In this document: positions 27,201-35,232 of the stretch, in pieces
Layout: each line of letters begins with the position of its first letter
How positions within the stretch are numbered: the first letter of the stretch is position 1
From: Thalassospira alkalitolerans
Lineage (GTDB): Bacteria; Pseudomonadota; Alphaproteobacteria; Rhodospirillales; Thalassospiraceae
Length of the DNA stretch: 64,000 nt
Reading direction: 5' to 3'
Assembly (NCBI RefSeq): GCF_002115745.1
Contig: NZ_JFKB01000001.1
Coordinates: 1 to 64,000, forward strand
Position numbers and translations under genes: made by a program
Notes under the pieces: generated by a model
Seen by the model: the letters and a program-made list of their open reading frames with translations, nothing else
The model's database searches: none
Told to the model about the DNA's origin: nothing

Positions 27201-29060
27201 AACGCCAAAATCATGAATGCGGACATTCACATCGGCGTCACGCGGCTCGACCTTGAACGGGTTCTCAGTAATGACCTTAAGCCCCATGTTTTCAAGCATC
27301 GGCAGCACATCAGACAATGGCACCGGTGCACCGGGGTTATAAATCTTGAACCGCAGCTCGTTCTCGGCGGCTTCGATCGGGCGGTACAAATTCACCCGCA
27401 GATCGGATGAATTGACCACATCTTCGATACGTTCAATATCAAGGGCCGCTGTTTCGACGCTAAAACGTTCGCGATAATCGCTGGTAAAGCTTTCACCGTA
27501 ACGGCGATACAGCGTCAGACCGCGTTCTTCGCCCATTTCACGCACCAGAACCTGTCGGAGCGTATCGGACCAGTCACGCGCTGTTTCAACCAACTGACGT
27601 TCGATATCGAGAACATTGTATTCAGGCAATTCGCCCGGCGTAGTTTTGACCAGCACATGCAACCGCGCCAGCGGGCTATCGCCGATCAGGGTATAATGGG
27701 CTGTGACTTCACCATCAAAGGCGGCTTCGATCACCGATTGAAACTTCAAGCGAAGCTTGGTCGAAAAACGGTCACGCGGACAAAATACCTGACACGAAAC
27801 GAACCGTTCAAACGCATCGCGACGCACAAACAAGGCAATCCGCTGGCGTTCCTGAAGATGCAGGATACCCATGCAGATATGATACAGATCATCGAGTTCA
27901 ATCTGGAACAACTCGTCACGCGGGAAGGTTTCCAGAATGTTGACCAGCGCCTTGGCATCGTGGCTTGCCGGGGCGAAACCGGCGCGCTTGATAGTTTCCG
28001 TCAGCTTCATACGCAGAAGCGGGATCAGACGCGGGCTAAGATTATAGGCAACCGAGGTGAACAGGCCGACAAAGACGTGCTGACCAATCACCTTGCCATC
28101 ATCATCGAACTGTTTGACGACAATGGTATCAAGATGCACCGAACGATGAACGGTCGACTGTTTGTTGGCCTTTGTGACCATCAAAAGGCTTGGTTGCGCG
28201 ACAAATGCCTGAACTTCGGATGACAGGCTGCCAATCTGGCGCAGTTCGTCAAAGACATGCGTGCCTTCACGACGCAAGATGCCCAACTGACTATCCGTAT
28301 TGACATCAACCTTGGCCTTTTTGCCCGAACCGCTGAATTTATATTCGCGGTAACCAAGGAAGGTGAAGTGATCGTTATGAACCCAGCCAAGGAAATCCTG
28401 GGCTTCTTTGCTGGCTTCCTCGGAAATGCCTGCCGGTGTCGTTCTGATGCTTTCAAGCACTGCGGCGACCTTGGTCAGCATCGCCCGCCAATCTTCAACC
28501 GACAGGCTGACATCGGTCAGAACATCTTCCAGACGGTCACTGATTTTTTGCAGAACCGTTTCGTCAGTCTGCTCGTCAATTTCCAGATGCATAACCGATT
28601 CACGCGGCGCATCGGAACCTTCAACCCCTTCGACCGACTGTAATTCACCACGATCATTACGCGCCATACGCATGATCGGATGGATCACCAGGTGAACCGT
28701 CAAATCGAATTCATTAAGGGCGGATGTGACAGAATCAACCAGGAACGGCATATCGGTGTTGATTATCTCGATCACGGTGTGATCGGATTTCCAGCCGTGC
28801 TCTTCAAGATCGGGGTTATAGACCCTAATCTTGGCAGCTTTGGCCGACGGGCGCTTTTGCGCAAATTTGTAAAGGGTCAGTGCCGCGCCATAAAGCGAGT
28901 CGACGGATCGACCAGCCATGTCGTCAGGCGGTACATCCTTATAAAAAAGGCGAACGAATACTTCTGCATCCTTCGCCATCTTACCGGTTAAGCGTTGCTG
29001 GATCTGTTCGACAACCTTGTCGATGACTTCCCGTTTCGGGTCGTCGCTTCGAACTTTCAT
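24225..29060 (-). CDS. NAD-specific glutamate dehydrogenase, large (180-kDa class) type
   Basis: This 1611-residue enzyme oxidatively deaminates glutamate to 2-oxoglutarate and ammonia with NAD, feeding amino-acid carbon into the TCA cycle. The long N-terminal half contains ACT-like regulatory domains, and the catalytic domain lies in the second half, with the lysine loop V-I-V-P-V-G-S-K-G-G-F-V-V-K-R at about residues 845-865 and V-A-G-V-G-D-M-S-G-D-V-F-G-N-G-M. Length is normal for this class. I chose the ATG at 29060 (AAGGGA lies 9 bp upstream) over a TTG two codons earlier. It is monocistronic with its own terminator. Confidence 0.95.
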   Translation of the reverse strand: MKVRSDDPKREVIDKVVEQIQQRLTGKMAKDAEVFVRLFYKDVPPDDMAGRSVDSLYGAALTLYKFAQKRPSAKAAKIRVYNPDLEEHGWKSDHTVIEIINTDMPFLVDSVTSALNEFDLTVHLVIHPIMRMARNDRGELQSVEGVEGSDAPRESVMHLEIDEQTDETVLQKISDRLEDVLTDVSLSVEDWRAMLTKVAAVLESIRTTPAGISEEASKEAQDFLGWVHNDHFTFLGYREYKFSGSGKKAKVDVNTDSQLGILRREGTHVFDELRQIGSLSSEVQAFVAQPSLLMVTKANKQSTVHRSVHLDTIVVKQFDDDGKVIGQHVFVGLFTSVAYNLSPRLIPLLRMKLTETIKRAGFAPASHDAKALVNILETFPRDELFQIELDDLYHICMGILHLQERQRIALFVRRDAFERFVSCQVFCPRDRFSTKLRLKFQSVIEAAFDGEVTAHYTLIGDSPLARLHVLVKTTPGELPEYNVLDIERQLVETARDWSDTLRQVLVREMGEERGLTLYRRYGESFTSDYRERFSVETAALDIERIEDVVNSSDLRVNLYRPIEAAENELRFKIYNPGAPVPLSDVLPMLENMGLKVITENPFKVEPRDADVNVRIHDFGVVVEGEFRLHDVRDKFQELFIRMWHGEVENDAFNRLVLLGNLHWREVVILRTYARYMRQMGSAFSQDYMAKTLANNAGLAAAIVDLFVTRFDPDRDPGLAVEVESLEGDIITRLEDVMNPDEDRILRAFLNLVQATLRTNYFQFGKDGNPKPYLSVKFNSGMVEDLPLPRPWREIFVYSPRVEAVHLRGGPVARGGIRWSDRQEDFRTEILGLVKAQMVKNAVIVPVGSKGGFVVKRPPVDGGREAFLEEGIACYKILMSGMLDITDNIVDGDIIAPERVRRLDKDDPYLVVAADKGTATFSDIANGVARDYGFWLDDAFASGGSQGYDHKKMGITARGAWESVKRHFREMGKDIQKEPFTVAGVGDMSGDVFGNGMLLSEQIKLVAAFNHMHIFVDPNPDIAKSFAERKRLFDMPRSSWSDYDVKLLSKGGEIFDRKAKTLDPSSEVRKLLRLGSGRITPADMMKAILQADVELLWFGGIGTYIKSHAETNADAGDRANDAIRINGKDIRAKVIGEGANLGATQRGRIEYAQAGGRLNTDAIDNAAGVNCSDHEVNIKILVGAVVAAGDMTEKQRNKLLVEMTDEVGDLVLRDNYVQSQAISNVFAGGGDALDAQVRLIRMLEREGRLNREIEYLPDDEELARRSAAHQGLTRPEMSVLMPYAKLWLYDEVLKSDLPDDPILVEELVRYFPTPLRKKYSAAISGHRLKREIIATVGTNSLVNRVGGTFVHDMMEATGLSAVDVSRGYLITRAVFDLRKLWSGIEGLDNKVDAKIQIAMFSYINRMVEDVTLWFLRNCEELNVGAKIEQFGPAVAKVIEAFDDIVPADAAFRTALDQKSQSLIDQGVPDDLARRVASMQHMVAVCDVVRIAEATGRDVVDVGATYFALGARFQLGLLRAAAESIEAETHWQKLARAAAIDDLFGHQRELTRVVLSSGTNGSVGRDLVTKWVDEHQRGCMRCDQLLDELRAAGQIDLSMITVANRQIRAMVGG

Positions 29061-29431
29061 GTCCAATTTCCCTTTTTATCGGCTCTGTTTGCCAGAACCG
29101 AAGTGTCGACCTTTGCGGGCGGCACCTCACACCTCGGATGTCACATATACTTGGCAAGACAACCCGTAGTTACCAACACCCGGAAATGACGGAAAACTGC
29201 GGCTTCCTTCCAAGGCTACACATAGCGGATCATCTGCCTAAAAACTATGCTTCTGCACAAAAAAAAATCGTTTCATCAATAGCTTCGGAATGATCACGGA
29301 TCGTATTGCATATGGTGATTGTCACAAAATTTTACACTTTGCTGCGCTGCAAAATAGTTTAGGCTTTGATATGCGTGCAAATCAAAGCGTTCTTTCGCGC
29401 CTGCGAACGAATTTTGGACAGGAGTCACATC
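29061..29431. other. Divergent promoter region of glutamate dehydrogenase and fabI
   Basis: About 370 bp separate the two divergent starts. The half next to fabI is AT-rich, with TTTTACACTTTGCTGCGC near 29331-29348. I see no gene, hairpin or clear operator here. Confidence 0.45.
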
Positions 29432-30190
29432 ATGCTGGCCGGAAAAAAGGGACTTGTGGTCGGGATCGCAAATGACAAATCGATTGCCTATGGTTGTGCG
29501 CGCATTTTCAACCGGGAGGGTGCAGACCTTGCCATCACCTATCTGAATGATCGGGCAGAAAAATATGTCCGCCCATTGGCATCGGCACTAAATGCTTCGA
29601 TCATCGCCCCGCTGGATGTTCAGAACGAAGACCAGATGGACCGGCTTTTTGATGCCATTTCCGAAAGCTGGGGAAAACTTGATTTCATCCTGCATTCCAT
29701 CGCCTATGCCCCGGCCGATGATCTGCACGGCCGCGTCATCGACTGTTCACGCGATGGATTTCTGACGGCCATGGATATTTCATGCCATTCGTTTCAACGA
29801 CTGGCAAAACGCGCCGAACCCTTGATGACCGATGGCGGTGCGCTTTTGACCGTAACCTATATGGGATCGGAACGGGTGATTGATCATTACGGCGTCATGG
29901 GCCCGGTCAAGGCCGCCCTTGAAAGTGCAACCCGCTATATGGCCGCCGAACTTGGCCCGAAGAACATTCAGGTTCATGCGATTTCGCCCGGCCCGCTCTT
30001 AACACGCGCCGCATCGGGCATTGCCGAATTTGATCACCTGATGAATACCGCCCAAACCCGGGCACCAGGCCGTCGGCTTGTCACCATTGACGAAATTGGT
30101 GAACTGGCAGCCTTCCTTGCCAGCGACCGGTCACGCGGCATTACCGGCGATGTCATCCATATTGACGGCGGCTACAGCATCATGGGCTAG
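29432..30190 (+). CDS. fabI: Enoyl-[acyl-carrier-protein] reductase (NADH), FabI
   Basis: This 252-residue short-chain-dehydrogenase-type enzyme reduces trans-2-enoyl-ACP in the last step of each fatty-acid elongation cycle and is the target of triclosan-type inhibitors. The cofactor loop G-I-A-N-D-K-S-I-A-Y-G and the catalytic pair Y153-(x)6-K160 match FabI spacing rather than the general Y-x3-K of other short-chain dehydrogenases. The start at 29432 is set by AGGAG 7 bp upstream; longer reading frames lack support. It converges on the DUF488 gene with only 9 bp between the stops. Confidence 0.93.
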   Translation: MLAGKKGLVVGIANDKSIAYGCARIFNREGADLAITYLNDRAEKYVRPLASALNASIIAPLDVQNEDQMDRLFDAISESWGKLDFILHSIAYAPADDLHGRVIDCSRDGFLTAMDISCHSFQRLAKRAEPLMTDGGALLTVTYMGSERVIDHYGVMGPVKAALESATRYMAAELGPKNIQVHAISPGPLLTRAASGIAEFDHLMNTAQTRAPGRRLVTIDEIGELAAFLASDRSRGITGDVIHIDGGYSIMG

Positions 30191-30199
30191 GAGCCTTCC

Positions 30200-30847
30200 C
30201 TAGCGGCGCTTGATGGCATCCTCAGCCTTTGGTGCAACACGTGTAATCTGGCGATGCAGGGCCAGCTTGTATTCTGCGTCAGGATCAGGGGTGGCTGTTG
30301 CAAACAGATCGGGCGCATCCCCGACATTGATTGCCAACATTCTGGCCTCGGCATCAGCCTGGCTTTCGACCTGACCATCAGCAACCAAATGGCGCAGATC
30401 AAACCCCAAGGCTTTAAGCGCCGGAGCAATCAAAAGGGTCCGATGGCAATCCAGGGGATCTTTTTCCGCACACATCAAACAGATACGATATCTGCCCGCC
30501 CCGGATAAAAGCCGGTCAATCCCGCCCTGAAATTCAGGCTTGGCCGCGACCCGATCATAATCAAGCTGCCCATTGGGATAAAGCGCCGGATCCTGCGGCT
30601 TCCCGCCCAGAACATCCCCCATAAAGACATAGGCAATGCCGTTTTCACGCAGAAACGGGCCAAAGGCACTGGCGTCAAAATCCTTCCAGTAACTCGACCC
30701 CCGAAAGGTTCGGATATCGGCCACAGCGGTAATATCATATGCGCGAAAAAGCGACAGCAGGCTATCACGGTCATGCCCGGCATAGCCGACAGTCCAGATT
30801 ATCTTTTCCGGCCCGCTCGGGGCCTTGGCGTGCGTATTTTCATCCAT
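30200..30847 (-). CDS. DUF488 domain-containing protein
   Basis: This 215-residue protein has the DUF488 pattern: I-W-T-V-G-Y-A-G-H near the start, V-A-D-I-R-T-F-R-G-S, and the late motif L-M-C-A-E-K-D-P-L-D-C-H-R, with paired Cys and His residues. The fold is conserved in many bacteria, but its activity is not established. The ATG at 30847 lies directly after a GGGGG run; a TTG six codons upstream has no ribosome-binding site. It is convergent with fabI and lies next to the tRNA-Gly pair. Confidence 0.8.
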   Translation of the reverse strand: MDENTHAKAPSGPEKIIWTVGYAGHDRDSLLSLFRAYDITAVADIRTFRGSSYWKDFDASAFGPFLRENGIAYVFMGDVLGGKPQDPALYPNGQLDYDRVAAKPEFQGGIDRLLSGAGRYRICLMCAEKDPLDCHRTLLIAPALKALGFDLRHLVADGQVESQADAEARMLAINVGDAPDLFATATPDPDAEYKLALHRQITRVAPKAEDAIKRR

Positions 30848-30938
30848 CCCCCAAGGACACGACAAAATGACGGATCAGGCAAGGCCGAAAAAGCAAAAAG
30901 GCCGCCCCGAAGGACAGCCTTTTTTGATACTTTCATCA

Positions 30939-31013
30939 TGGAGCGGGCGAAGAGATTCGAACTCTCGACCCTAACCTTGGCAAGGTTATGCTCTACCCCT
31001 GAGCTACGCCCGC
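30939..31013 (-). tRNA. tRNA-Gly (GCC), copy 1
   Basis: The minus strand folds as a full cloverleaf of 75 nt including an encoded CCA: acceptor GCGGGCG/CGCCCGC, D-arm GCTC-AGGGGTA-GAGC, anticodon loop TTGCCAA with anticodon GCC, and T-loop TTCGAAT. It reads glycine codons GGC and GGU. An identical copy lies 36 bp away. Confidence 0.97.
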
Positions 31014-31049
31014 ATCATCATGAAAGCATGACGAAAGAAAATGACCTGA

Positions 31050-31124
31050 TGGAGCGGGCGAAGAGATTCGAACTCTCGACCCTAACCTTGGCAAGGTTAT
31101 GCTCTACCCCTGAGCTACGCCCGC
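31050..31124 (-). tRNA. tRNA-Gly (GCC), copy 2
   Basis: This is base-for-base identical to the copy at 30939-31013 (75 nt with CCA, anticodon GCC). It is upstream of copy 1 on the minus strand, so both are probably cut from one transcript. The 36-bp spacer is unrelated to the flanks. Confidence 0.97.
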
Positions 31125-31341
31125 ATTCATCAGTATTTTCTGCCCCTGTGGAGCGGCGCGGATAATAGCCCAACAAAACGTGATTGCAACCCTTTTTTCC
31201 GCCAAATCGCCACATCAGCAAGAATGGCAGTTTTCCTTGACTTTTCCGCTTCAAAACGCAGAAATCTTTGCAGGATGCTGCAATTTGCGTCCTAGTTGCA
31301 ATTTGGCTATCTTCCCGCGACCCAGCCAGAAGGAAAACAGG

Positions 31342-31851
31342 ATGAGCGATCCATCAACCATACTTTTCGATTATCTCGAAAATCTTGGGATCGAAACCCG
31401 CACACACAGCCATGTACCGCTGTTTACGGTCGAGGATTCGCAAAGCCTGCGCGGGGACCTGCCCGGCCTGCATGCCAAGAACCTGTTTGTTAAGGACAAG
31501 AAGGATACGCTGTGGCTGGTGGTGGCCGAGGAAAACACTCAAATCCGCATGAACCATCTGCACAAAACACTGGGCTGCGCACGATTGTCATTTGGCAAAC
31601 CGGAACTTCTTCTTGAAACACTGGGCGTTATCCCCGGATCGGTCACGCCATTTGCCTTGATCAATGATCACAACAGAATCGTAAATTTCGCATTGGATGA
31701 AAAGCTTGCAAATGGCGGTATTCTTAACTTCCACCCCTTGCGCAATGACCGAACCACGACAATTCAATCAGCGGACCTGCTTAAATTCATTGCCAGCCTC
31801 GGTTATCCATCAAAAATTGTCGATTTCGCACAGGAAACGGTATTGTCCTGA
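31342..31851 (+). CDS. YbaK/PrdX-type aminoacyl-tRNA editing protein (ProXp family)
   Basis: This 169-residue protein belongs to the free-standing INS-like editing domains. It has K-N-L-F-V-K-D-K-K-D-T-L-W-L-V, the G-x-V-T-P-F-A-L-I-N-D loop and the block L-N-F-H-P-L-R-N-D-R-T-T. These match the prolyl-tRNA-synthetase-associated subgroup, whose members hydrolyse mischarged Ala-tRNA(Pro). The ATG at 31342 follows AAGGAAAACAGG; longer frames are unsupported. It is probably monocistronic and lies next to tRNA genes, with no evident functional link to them. Confidence 0.88.
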   Translation: MSDPSTILFDYLENLGIETRTHSHVPLFTVEDSQSLRGDLPGLHAKNLFVKDKKDTLWLVVAEENTQIRMNHLHKTLGCARLSFGKPELLLETLGVIPGSVTPFALINDHNRIVNFALDEKLANGGILNFHPLRNDRTTTIQSADLLKFIASLGYPSKIVDFAQETVLS

Positions 31852-31985
31852 CCGTGGACAACCGATTGCAACGCCTTATATCATCGAACATTAATCTATA
31901 AGATTTACCTAATGTGATATGCGAACCCCTTGTCGAAAAGCGGTTGCGGCATCATCTAGAATTCAGAAATAGCGAGTGAACAATA

Positions 31986-32912
31986 ATGTCGATTATCCTT
32001 GACGCTAACGCCCCGGACGCCACCGCCGCCAAAGGCCAGGACAAAGACCTGATCAAGGACAGCAGCGTCGAGACTTTTACACAGGATGTCATCGAAGCTT
32101 CGATGGAAACCCCTGTTGTTGTCGATTTCTGGGCACCCTGGTGCGGTCCGTGCAAAAGTTTGACCCCGACTATCGAAAAGGTCACACGCGAAGCTGGTGG
32201 GCGGGTAAAGCTTGTTAAAGTCAATATCGATGAAAACCAGGAACTGGCCGCACAACTGCGCATCCAGTCGGTCCCGACGGTCTATGCCTTTAAGGGTGGC
32301 CGCCCGGTTGACGGCTTTCAGGGCGCCCAGCCCGAAAGCGAAGTGCGCGCATTTTATGAACGCCTTGCTGGCGGCCCGATCGAAAGCCCGATCGAAGCCA
32401 TTCTGGAACAGGCAGCCGCCGCACTGGCGGAAAATGATCACGAAACCGCACATGGACATTATGTCAGTGTGCTAGAACGTGACCAACAGAACGAAATTGC
32501 CATTGGCGGCATGATCCGTTGCATGGTGGCAATGGGAGAAATTGAAGAAACACGCCATTTCGTTGAAAACATGGCAGAGGCTGATCGCCTTAAGGCTCCG
32601 ATTTCGGCCGCTATCAGCGCGCTGGAACTGGCCGAAACAGGCTACAGCAAAGAAGATCTGGATGATGCACGCGCCAAGGTCGCAGCCGATCCAAACGATC
32701 TTCAGGCGCAATTTGATCTTGGCATGGCTTGTTTTGCCACCAACAAGCGTGACGATGCCGTAAACGCCATGATCACCATCATCCGCAAGGATCGCAGCTG
32801 GAACGACGATGCCGGCCGCACACAGCTTATCAAATTTTTCGAGGCATGGGGCCCGATGGACCCAGCCAGTGTCGCGGGTCGCCGCGCCTTATCGACGGTT
32901 TTGTTTTCATGA
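31986..32912 (+). CDS. ybbN: Thioredoxin-TPR co-chaperone (YbbN/CnoX family)
   Basis: This 308-residue protein has an N-terminal thioredoxin domain with the full active site W-C53-G-P-C56 and a C-terminal helical region of degenerate TPR units. YbbN/CnoX proteins are holdases that protect clients from oxidation and hand them to GroEL or DnaK; members with two active-site cysteines can also reduce disulfides. A 15-residue N-terminal extension rich in Ala and Asp precedes the domain. Its stop overlaps the next start (ATGA), so the following LON-like gene is translationally coupled. Confidence 0.9.
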   Translation: MSIILDANAPDATAAKGQDKDLIKDSSVETFTQDVIEASMETPVVVDFWAPWCGPCKSLTPTIEKVTREAGGRVKLVKVNIDENQELAAQLRIQSVPTVYAFKGGRPVDGFQGAQPESEVRAFYERLAGGPIESPIEAILEQAAAALAENDHETAHGHYVSVLERDQQNEIAIGGMIRCMVAMGEIEETRHFVENMAEADRLKAPISAAISALELAETGYSKEDLDDARAKVAADPNDLQAQFDLGMACFATNKRDDAVNAMITIIRKDRSWNDDAGRTQLIKFFEAWGPMDPASVAGRRALSTVLFS

Positions 32913-33595
32913 ACATATGCGGTCCCTTTGATCCCAATTTTTCGGACCTTCCCGATACATTGCCGGTTTTCCCGCTGAATGGTGCGCTTTTGCTGCCGCG
33001 CGGGCATTTGCCGCTTAACATCTTCGAGCCGCGCTATCTGAACATGATTGCCGACGCATTGGGACAGGATCGCATGATCGGCATGGTTCAACCGCGCCCG
33101 GATGGGCGCAACACCTTGCATATGGACCCGGAAAACCCACCGGTGTTCCAAACCGGTTGCGCCGGGCGCATTACCGCATTCAGTGAAACCGATGACGGAC
33201 GTTTCCTGATTACCCTGACCGGGGTGTGCCGCTTCAACATCACCAAAGAACTGCCCAAGCCCGATGGTGGCTATCGTGTTGTGAACGGTGATTTTTCCCC
33301 CTGGAAGGAAGATTTGTCCCTTCCATCGCCCAACATGCGTCCGATCAATCGCGGACGACTGCGTCTGGCTCTCGATACCTATTTCGCCCAGAATTCCCTG
33401 CAATCATGTTGGGATACACTAAGCGATACCGACGATGAAATGCTGGTCACCGCCATTGCGATGGGCTGCCGACTAAGCCCACTTGAAAAACAGGCTTTGC
33501 TCGAATGCACAAGCCTGTATGATCGCGGCGACATGCTGACAACCTTGCTGGAAATGGCCGCGCATGCGCAGGCATCGCAAACAGCAAGCAACTGA
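32909..33595 (+). CDS. LON peptidase N-terminal (substrate-binding) domain protein
   Basis: This 228-residue protein consists of a LON N-terminal domain: L-P-V-F-P-L-N-G-A-L-L-L-P-R-G followed by L-N-I-F-E-P-R-Y-L-N-M. It has neither the ATPase nor the protease domain of Lon, so it probably binds unfolded segments. The ATG at 32909 overlaps the ybbN stop by 4 bp, which fixes the start; an in-frame extension from 32846 inside ybbN is unlikely. Its operon with ybbN suggests a shared role in protein quality control. Confidence 0.88.
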   Translation: MNICGPFDPNFSDLPDTLPVFPLNGALLLPRGHLPLNIFEPRYLNMIADALGQDRMIGMVQPRPDGRNTLHMDPENPPVFQTGCAGRITAFSETDDGRFLITLTGVCRFNITKELPKPDGGYRVVNGDFSPWKEDLSLPSPNMRPINRGRLRLALDTYFAQNSLQSCWDTLSDTDDEMLVTAIAMGCRLSPLEKQALLECTSLYDRGDMLTTLLEMAAHAQASQTASN

Positions 33596-33623
33596 TACAT
33601 TATTGATGTGAAGGCCCAGAACA

Positions 33624-33812
33624 ATGACCGCGACCCACAGCCCGGTAGACCCGAAACTGCTTGAAATCCTTGTTTGCCCGGTCACCAAAGAATCGCTGGA
33701 ATACAATCGCGACCAAAATGAACTGATCAGCGTCAAGGCCGGTCTTGCCTATCCGATCCGCGATGGCATTCCGATCATGCTGCCAGACGAAGCCCGCGTT
33801 ATCGAAGACTGA
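33624..33812 (+). CDS. Trm112 family protein (YcaR-like)
   Basis: This 62-residue protein matches the small Trm112/YcaR family: [14 protein letters not shown] then [20 protein letters not shown]. In eukaryotes and archaea Trm112 stabilises methyltransferases; the bacterial role is less clear. Only one cysteine of the metal-binding pairs is left, common in alphaproteobacterial members. It is the third gene of the ybbN operon, 28 bp after the LON-like gene and 17 bp before DUF971. Confidence 0.9.
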   Translation: MTATHSPVDPKLLEILVCPVTKESLEYNRDQNELISVKAGLAYPIRDGIPIMLPDEARVIED

Positions 33813-33829
33813 CCGGAATAAAAACAATC

Positions 33830-34216
33830 ATGTCCGATGACAGTTTTACACCGCGCTTTGCCCCGGTTGAAATCAACTATCTGCGCGATGAGCATATCCT
33901 GGAGATTATCTGGGATGACGGACTGAAATCACAATTTGCCGCCGAACTTTTGCGGGTTGAAAGCCCATCTGCCGAAGTACAGGGCCATCATCCGTCAGAA
34001 AAGAAAATCATTCCCGGCCGCCGTCATATCGGCATTATCGATATCGTGCCGGTTGGCAATTACGCCGTGCGCATCACATTTGACGATCTGCATGATAGCG
34101 GGCTGTATAGTTGGCAATTTCTTCGCGATCTGCACGCCAACAGGGATACGCTTTGGGCTGACTACCTTCGCACCCTTGAACAGCGCGGCCTGTCACGTGA
34201 TCCTGTGCGCCGTTAG
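33830..34216 (+). CDS. DUF971 (gamma-butyrobetaine hydroxylase N-terminal-like) protein
   Basis: This 128-residue protein has the DUF971 pattern I-W-D-D-G-L-K-S-Q-F-A-A-E-L-L-R, then P-V-G-N-Y-A-V-R-I-T-F-D-D and G-L-Y-S-W-Q-F-L-R-D-L. The fold corresponds to the N-terminal domain of gamma-butyrobetaine hydroxylase, but the oxygenase part is absent. Stand-alone copies are linked to iron-sulfur or ApbC-type contexts in other bacteria; here only the ybbN operon context is visible. It is the last gene of the operon, and a strong hairpin follows. Confidence 0.85.
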   Translation: MSDDSFTPRFAPVEINYLRDEHILEIIWDDGLKSQFAAELLRVESPSAEVQGHHPSEKKIIPGRRHIGIIDIVPVGNYAVRITFDDLHDSGLYSWQFLRDLHANRDTLWADYLRTLEQRGLSRDPVRR

Positions 34217-34276
34217 GGCAGCAGGCATCCTGACTCTTCAAATTCCAAACGCACACCCCATCCTGCCCCATAACCC

Positions 34277-34310
34277 AAAACGGCCCTGCCAACAAAGACA
34301 GGACCGTTTT
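34277..34310. terminator. Bidirectional hairpin between DUF971 and ompW genes
   Basis: AAAACGGCCCTG (34277-34288) pairs with CAGGACCGTTTT (34299-34310), with one mismatch and a 10-nt loop. It lies between convergent genes and has T-runs on both strands. Confidence 0.8.
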
Positions 34311-34352
34311 CGGAATCAAACAACAAACCGGAAACTTTGCTGTTGGCAGCGA

Positions 34353-35018
34353 TTAGAAGCGGTAACCGACACCGATACCAAACAGCCACGGATCAAGATC
34401 CGCATCGGCTTTGTAGGTCGTACCACCAACATTCGTAGTCACATCGGTATTGAGGAAAATTTTCTTAACGTCAACGTTGAGAGACCACGGACCGGAAATC
34501 GCATAATCAAAACCAGCCTGGAAGGCATAACCGAAACCGTCATCATAGCTAATAGACTGGGCACCACCAGACTTAGCATCATAGAAGAAAGTATAGTTAA
34601 TGCCTGCACCAACATACGGACTGAAGCGCTGATCTGGCATAAAGTGATACTGGGCGGTCAGAGTCGGCGGCAGCAAACGAACGCTACCCAAGTCGACCTC
34701 ACTTGAACCAGTATTCCATTTGACATCATGCTTAGAAGTGCCAGCAATCAGCTCCAACGCAATGTTATCCGTAATGAAGTAAGAGAAATCCACCTCCGGA
34801 ATCACATCATCATCAACCTTGCCTTCGCCCGGCAAAGTATTACTGGTGATGTCTTCATCCGGAACCACACCGACAATACGGCCACGGATAAGAAAATCGC
34901 CTGCCTGTTTTATTTTAAAAGCAGCATCCTGCGCCTGTGCGCTGCCCCCAGCAATCATCATGGTGCCGACTACGGCACAGCTGGCCACGGTGGTCATCAA
35001 TTTCCGACTAAATGTCAT
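34353..35018 (-). CDS. OmpW family outer-membrane protein
   Basis: This 221-residue eight-stranded outer-membrane barrel has a signal peptide (M-T-F-S-R-K-L-M, hydrophobic core, G-G-S-A-Q-A) and a mature start Q-D. The last residue is Phe after alternating aromatic residues (W-L-F-G-I-G-V-G-Y-R-F), as needed for barrel assembly. OmpW proteins form narrow hydrophobic channels. The start at 35018 is chosen because AGGGG lies 6 bp before it; the in-frame ATG at 35033 overlaps that ribosome-binding site. The upstream region is AT-rich. Confidence 0.9.
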   Translation of the reverse strand: MTFSRKLMTTVASCAVVGTMMIAGGSAQAQDAAFKIKQAGDFLIRGRIVGVVPDEDITSNTLPGEGKVDDDVIPEVDFSYFITDNIALELIAGTSKHDVKWNTGSSEVDLGSVRLLPPTLTAQYHFMPDQRFSPYVGAGINYTFFYDAKSGGAQSISYDDGFGYAFQAGFDYAISGPWSLNVDVKKIFLNTDVTTNVGGTTYKADADLDPWLFGIGVGYRF

Positions 35019-35232
35019 AATCATCCCCTGCATTCAAAAATACGTCGGGGAGAAAATGCGCCTTCGCAAATGCGAAATACTTGACTCAAATCAACAAAAG
35101 CTGACGAAAAGCGACACAATTTTGAATTGTTTTTATCTGCGCCTATAAAACTAAACTGAAAGGATATATGAAATATTTCAATTTCGCCTTTTGGTTTTCA
35201 TTCGAACATTTCAAGGACGCTTCAAAAGCCCC

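Noticed and set aside
26646..27410. 254-codon open frame on the plus strand inside the glutamate dehydrogenase gene
   Set aside because: It is antisense to a strongly conserved coding region, has no ribosome-binding site, and its translation resembles no protein family.
30939..31124. tRNA-Gly pair as an integration (att) site
   Set aside because: Both copies are complete, and there is no integrase gene or truncated tRNA copy nearby.
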